NCBI GenBank assembly: GCA_948759685.1
Contig: CAQBGY010000050.1
Span: forward strand, 1-15,440
Direction: 5' to 3'
DNA: 15,440 nt
From: an uncultured Eubacterium sp.
Lineage (GTDB): Bacteria; Bacillota_A; Clostridia; Lachnospirales; Lachnospiraceae
In this document: positions 14,287 through 15,440 of the stretch, piece by piece
Position numbering within the stretch: the first letter of the stretch is position 1
Layout of the letters: each line of letters opens with the position of its first letter
The notes under the pieces: model-generated
What the model was told of the DNA's origin: nothing
Seen by the model: the letters and a program-made list of their open reading frames with translations, nothing else
Database searches by the model: none
Made by a program: the position numbers and the translations under genes

Positions 14287-14897
14287 AGGAGTATTATCTC
14301 ATATCCATTTTAATAATTCTGATATCTATTGTAGTTTTTGCGTGGTCTTTTGAAAAAAGAAAACCAAAGACAAGGGAAATTGTATTGCTGGCAGTTTTGA
14401 CGAGCATGGCGATTGCAGGCAGGTTGATGTTTTTTATGACACCACAGTTTAAACCCAGTGTTGCAGTTATTATTATTACAGCGGTAATGTTAGGGCAAGA
14501 AGCAGGTTTCTTAAGTGGATGTCTGACAGCATTTATTTCTGATTTCTTTTTTGGGCAGGGTCCGTGGACGCCATGGCAGATGATTGCACTGGGACTTATC
14601 GGGGTTATTTCGGCGTGGATTTTTCAGGGAGCAGGGCAAAAGTTTATTAATAACAGATGGATACTCAGTATGTATGGATTTCTTATAACATTTGTATTGT
14701 ATGGACTGATAATGGATACGGCGACTGTTGTAATGTATACAGACAAACCAAGGTTTTCTGCCTTTCTTGCAGCATATGCCACCGGATTTGTATTTAATCT
14801 GATACATGGAGCATCGACATTTATTTTCCTGTTTTTTATTTCAAGACAAATGTTTCAAAAAATTAACAGAATAAAGTTAAAGTTTAATATGTTTTAG
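14280..14897 (+). CDS. cbrT: ECF transporter S (substrate-binding) subunit, CbrT-like, probable cobalamin
   Basis: This 205-residue membrane protein has about six hydrophobic segments. An extra N-terminal helix (~6-22) is followed by a basic stretch (EKRKPKTRE) and the first core helix of S subunits. The loop FFFGQGPWTPWQM (residues 89-101) is the pattern I associate with the cobalamin/CbrT group. It binds the substrate outside and topples in the membrane during transport with the T and A subunits. Cobalamin as substrate is supported by the riboswitch and by the DUF4430 proteins encoded upstream. GGAGG lies 7 bases before the ATG, within the ATPase gene. It is the last gene of the operon; no clear intrinsic terminator follows. 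Confidence 0.85.
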   Translation: MLKEYYLISILIILISIVVFAWSFEKRKPKTREIVLLAVLTSMAIAGRLMFFMTPQFKPSVAVIIITAVMLGQEAGFLSGCLTAFISDFFFGQGPWTPWQMIALGLIGVISAWIFQGAGQKFINNRWILSMYGFLITFVLYGLIMDTATVVMYTDKPRFSAFLAAYATGFVFNLIHGASTFIFLFFISRQMFQKINRIKLKFNMF

Positions 14898-14927
14898 AAA
14901 AACAAAGATAAAGCTGAATAAAATTAA

Positions 14928-14956
14928 TTGAATTTGGGGTAAGATGGTGCTATTAT
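14928..14956 (+). promoter_or_regulatory. Promoter candidate for the antiporter gene
   Basis: TTGAAT (14928-14933) and TATTAT (14951-14956) are spaced by 17 bases, and a TG one base before the -10 (TGCTATTAT) gives an extended -10. Transcription would begin near 14963, leaving a leader of about 90 bases. This suggests the antiporter gene is not simply part of the cobalamin operon. Confidence 0.6.
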
Positions 14957-15051
14957 GAATCGGGCTGTGAAAAAAGAAACTATCTGTAAACATTTTATTA
15001 TTTATGCATTTAATATAAGGACAGCAGGGTACATAGAAAGAGGAAAACATC

Positions 15052-15440
15052 ATGGAAAAGTATGGATATTTGTGGCAGCTTGCATTGATTTTAGCCAGTA
15101 CTAAAGTTTTTGGACTGGTAACAAAGAGGTTTCATATGCCGCAGGTTGTTGGAGCATTGTTGGCAGGACTGGTTTTAGGACCGGCGATACTGGGAAATCT
15201 ATTATCGGGAGTTCATATTGGCAGTTTTCAATTAGTGGATTTGACACTTTATCAGACATCTTTTATTAATAACCTGGCAGAGATAGGGGTTATTGTATTG
15301 ATGTTCTGTGCCGGTCTGGAGACAGATATAAAGGAATTGAAGAAGTGCGGATTAGCATCATTTATTATTGCAGTATCAGGTGTTATTGTACCGTTGATAG
15401 GCGGAGCAGCGTTTACTTACTGGTTTCTTCAGGCAGGATG
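15052..15440 (+). CDS. Kef-type cation:proton antiporter, N-terminal part (cut by window end)
   Basis: The first 129 residues of a CPA2/Na+-H+ exchanger family membrane protein are present; no stop codon is reached before the window ends. Family signs are an N-terminal helix followed by MPQVVGALLAGLVLGPAILG, the unwound-helix region of these antiporters, and then EIGVIVLMFCAGLETD, typical of KefB-like proteins. AGAGGAAA precedes the ATG by about 6 bases. It exchanges monovalent cations, probably Na+ or K+, for protons across the membrane. Whether a regulatory RCK/TrkA-N domain follows cannot be seen. It has its own promoter candidate and no evident link to cobalamin uptake. Confidence 0.88.
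   Translation, partial: MEKYGYLWQLALILASTKVFGLVTKRFHMPQVVGALLAGLVLGPAILGNLLSGVHIGSFQLVDLTLYQTSFINNLAEIGVIVLMFCAGLETDIKELKKCGLASFIIAVSGVIVPLIGGAAFTYWFLQAG

Noticed and set aside
14955..15104. Small + strand frame of 49 codons before the antiporter gene
   Set aside because: There is no ribosome site, it overlaps the antiporter start in another frame, and its ATG lies on the -10 box of the antiporter promoter.

Overview
The window looks like a chromosomal segment of a low-GC Gram-positive anaerobe of the Clostridia, most likely Lachnospiraceae. This is inferred from the AT-rich coding style with many AGA/GGA/ATA codons, strong GGAGG-type ribosome binding sites, a spore-maturation gene, an HPr-like protein lacking its active histidine, and the Lys-rich fibronectin-like tail of a secreted protein. 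The genus cannot be named from the sequence alone.

Layout. (1) Bases 1-417 are the 3' end of a 23S rRNA gene. No 5S rRNA follows. Six tRNA genes come next (Asp-GTC, Val-TAC, Thr-TGT, Tyr-GTA, initiator fMet-CAT, Phe-GAA), none with an encoded CCA end. An intrinsic terminator sits after tRNA-Asp, a candidate internal promoter lies before tRNA-Tyr, and another terminator lies beyond tRNA-Phe. (2) Bases 1404-7201 carry a housekeeping cluster on the + strand that parallels the Bacillus yaaO-tmk-holB-yaaT-yabB-yabC region: a PLP-dependent Orn/Lys/Arg decarboxylase-family protein, a guanylate-kinase-like protein where Bacillus has thymidylate kinase, DNA polymerase III delta', RicT (PSP1), a TrmN6-like tRNA methyltransferase, and RsmI. 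It ends in a bidirectional terminator shared with a converging HPr-like gene on the - strand. (3) A 344-base AT-rich intergenic region holds divergent promoters for the HPr-like gene and for a spmA gene with no neighbouring spmB.

(4) Bases 8518-14897 form the most interesting unit: a cobalamin-riboswitch-controlled operon. A sigma-A-type promoter, partly overlapped by a perfect palindrome, precedes a cobalamin aptamer with an 8-bp P1 helix and a downstream intrinsic terminator. Part of the aptamer core can pair with the 5' arm of that terminator, which suggests a transcriptional off-switch. The operon encodes a secreted DUF4430 protein; a 619-residue protein combining an alpha/alpha-barrel-like domain with a DUF4430 domain, the same two-domain plan as animal intrinsic factor and transcobalamin; and a complete ECF transporter (T subunit, fused double ATPase, CbrT-like S subunit), with the last four genes overlapping each other. 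The whole reads as a cobalamin capture-and-import system: surface proteins bind the corrinoid and hand it to a dedicated ECF importer, and the vitamin shuts the operon off.

(5) After the S subunit, a separate promoter candidate precedes a Kef-type cation:proton antiporter gene that runs off the end of the window.
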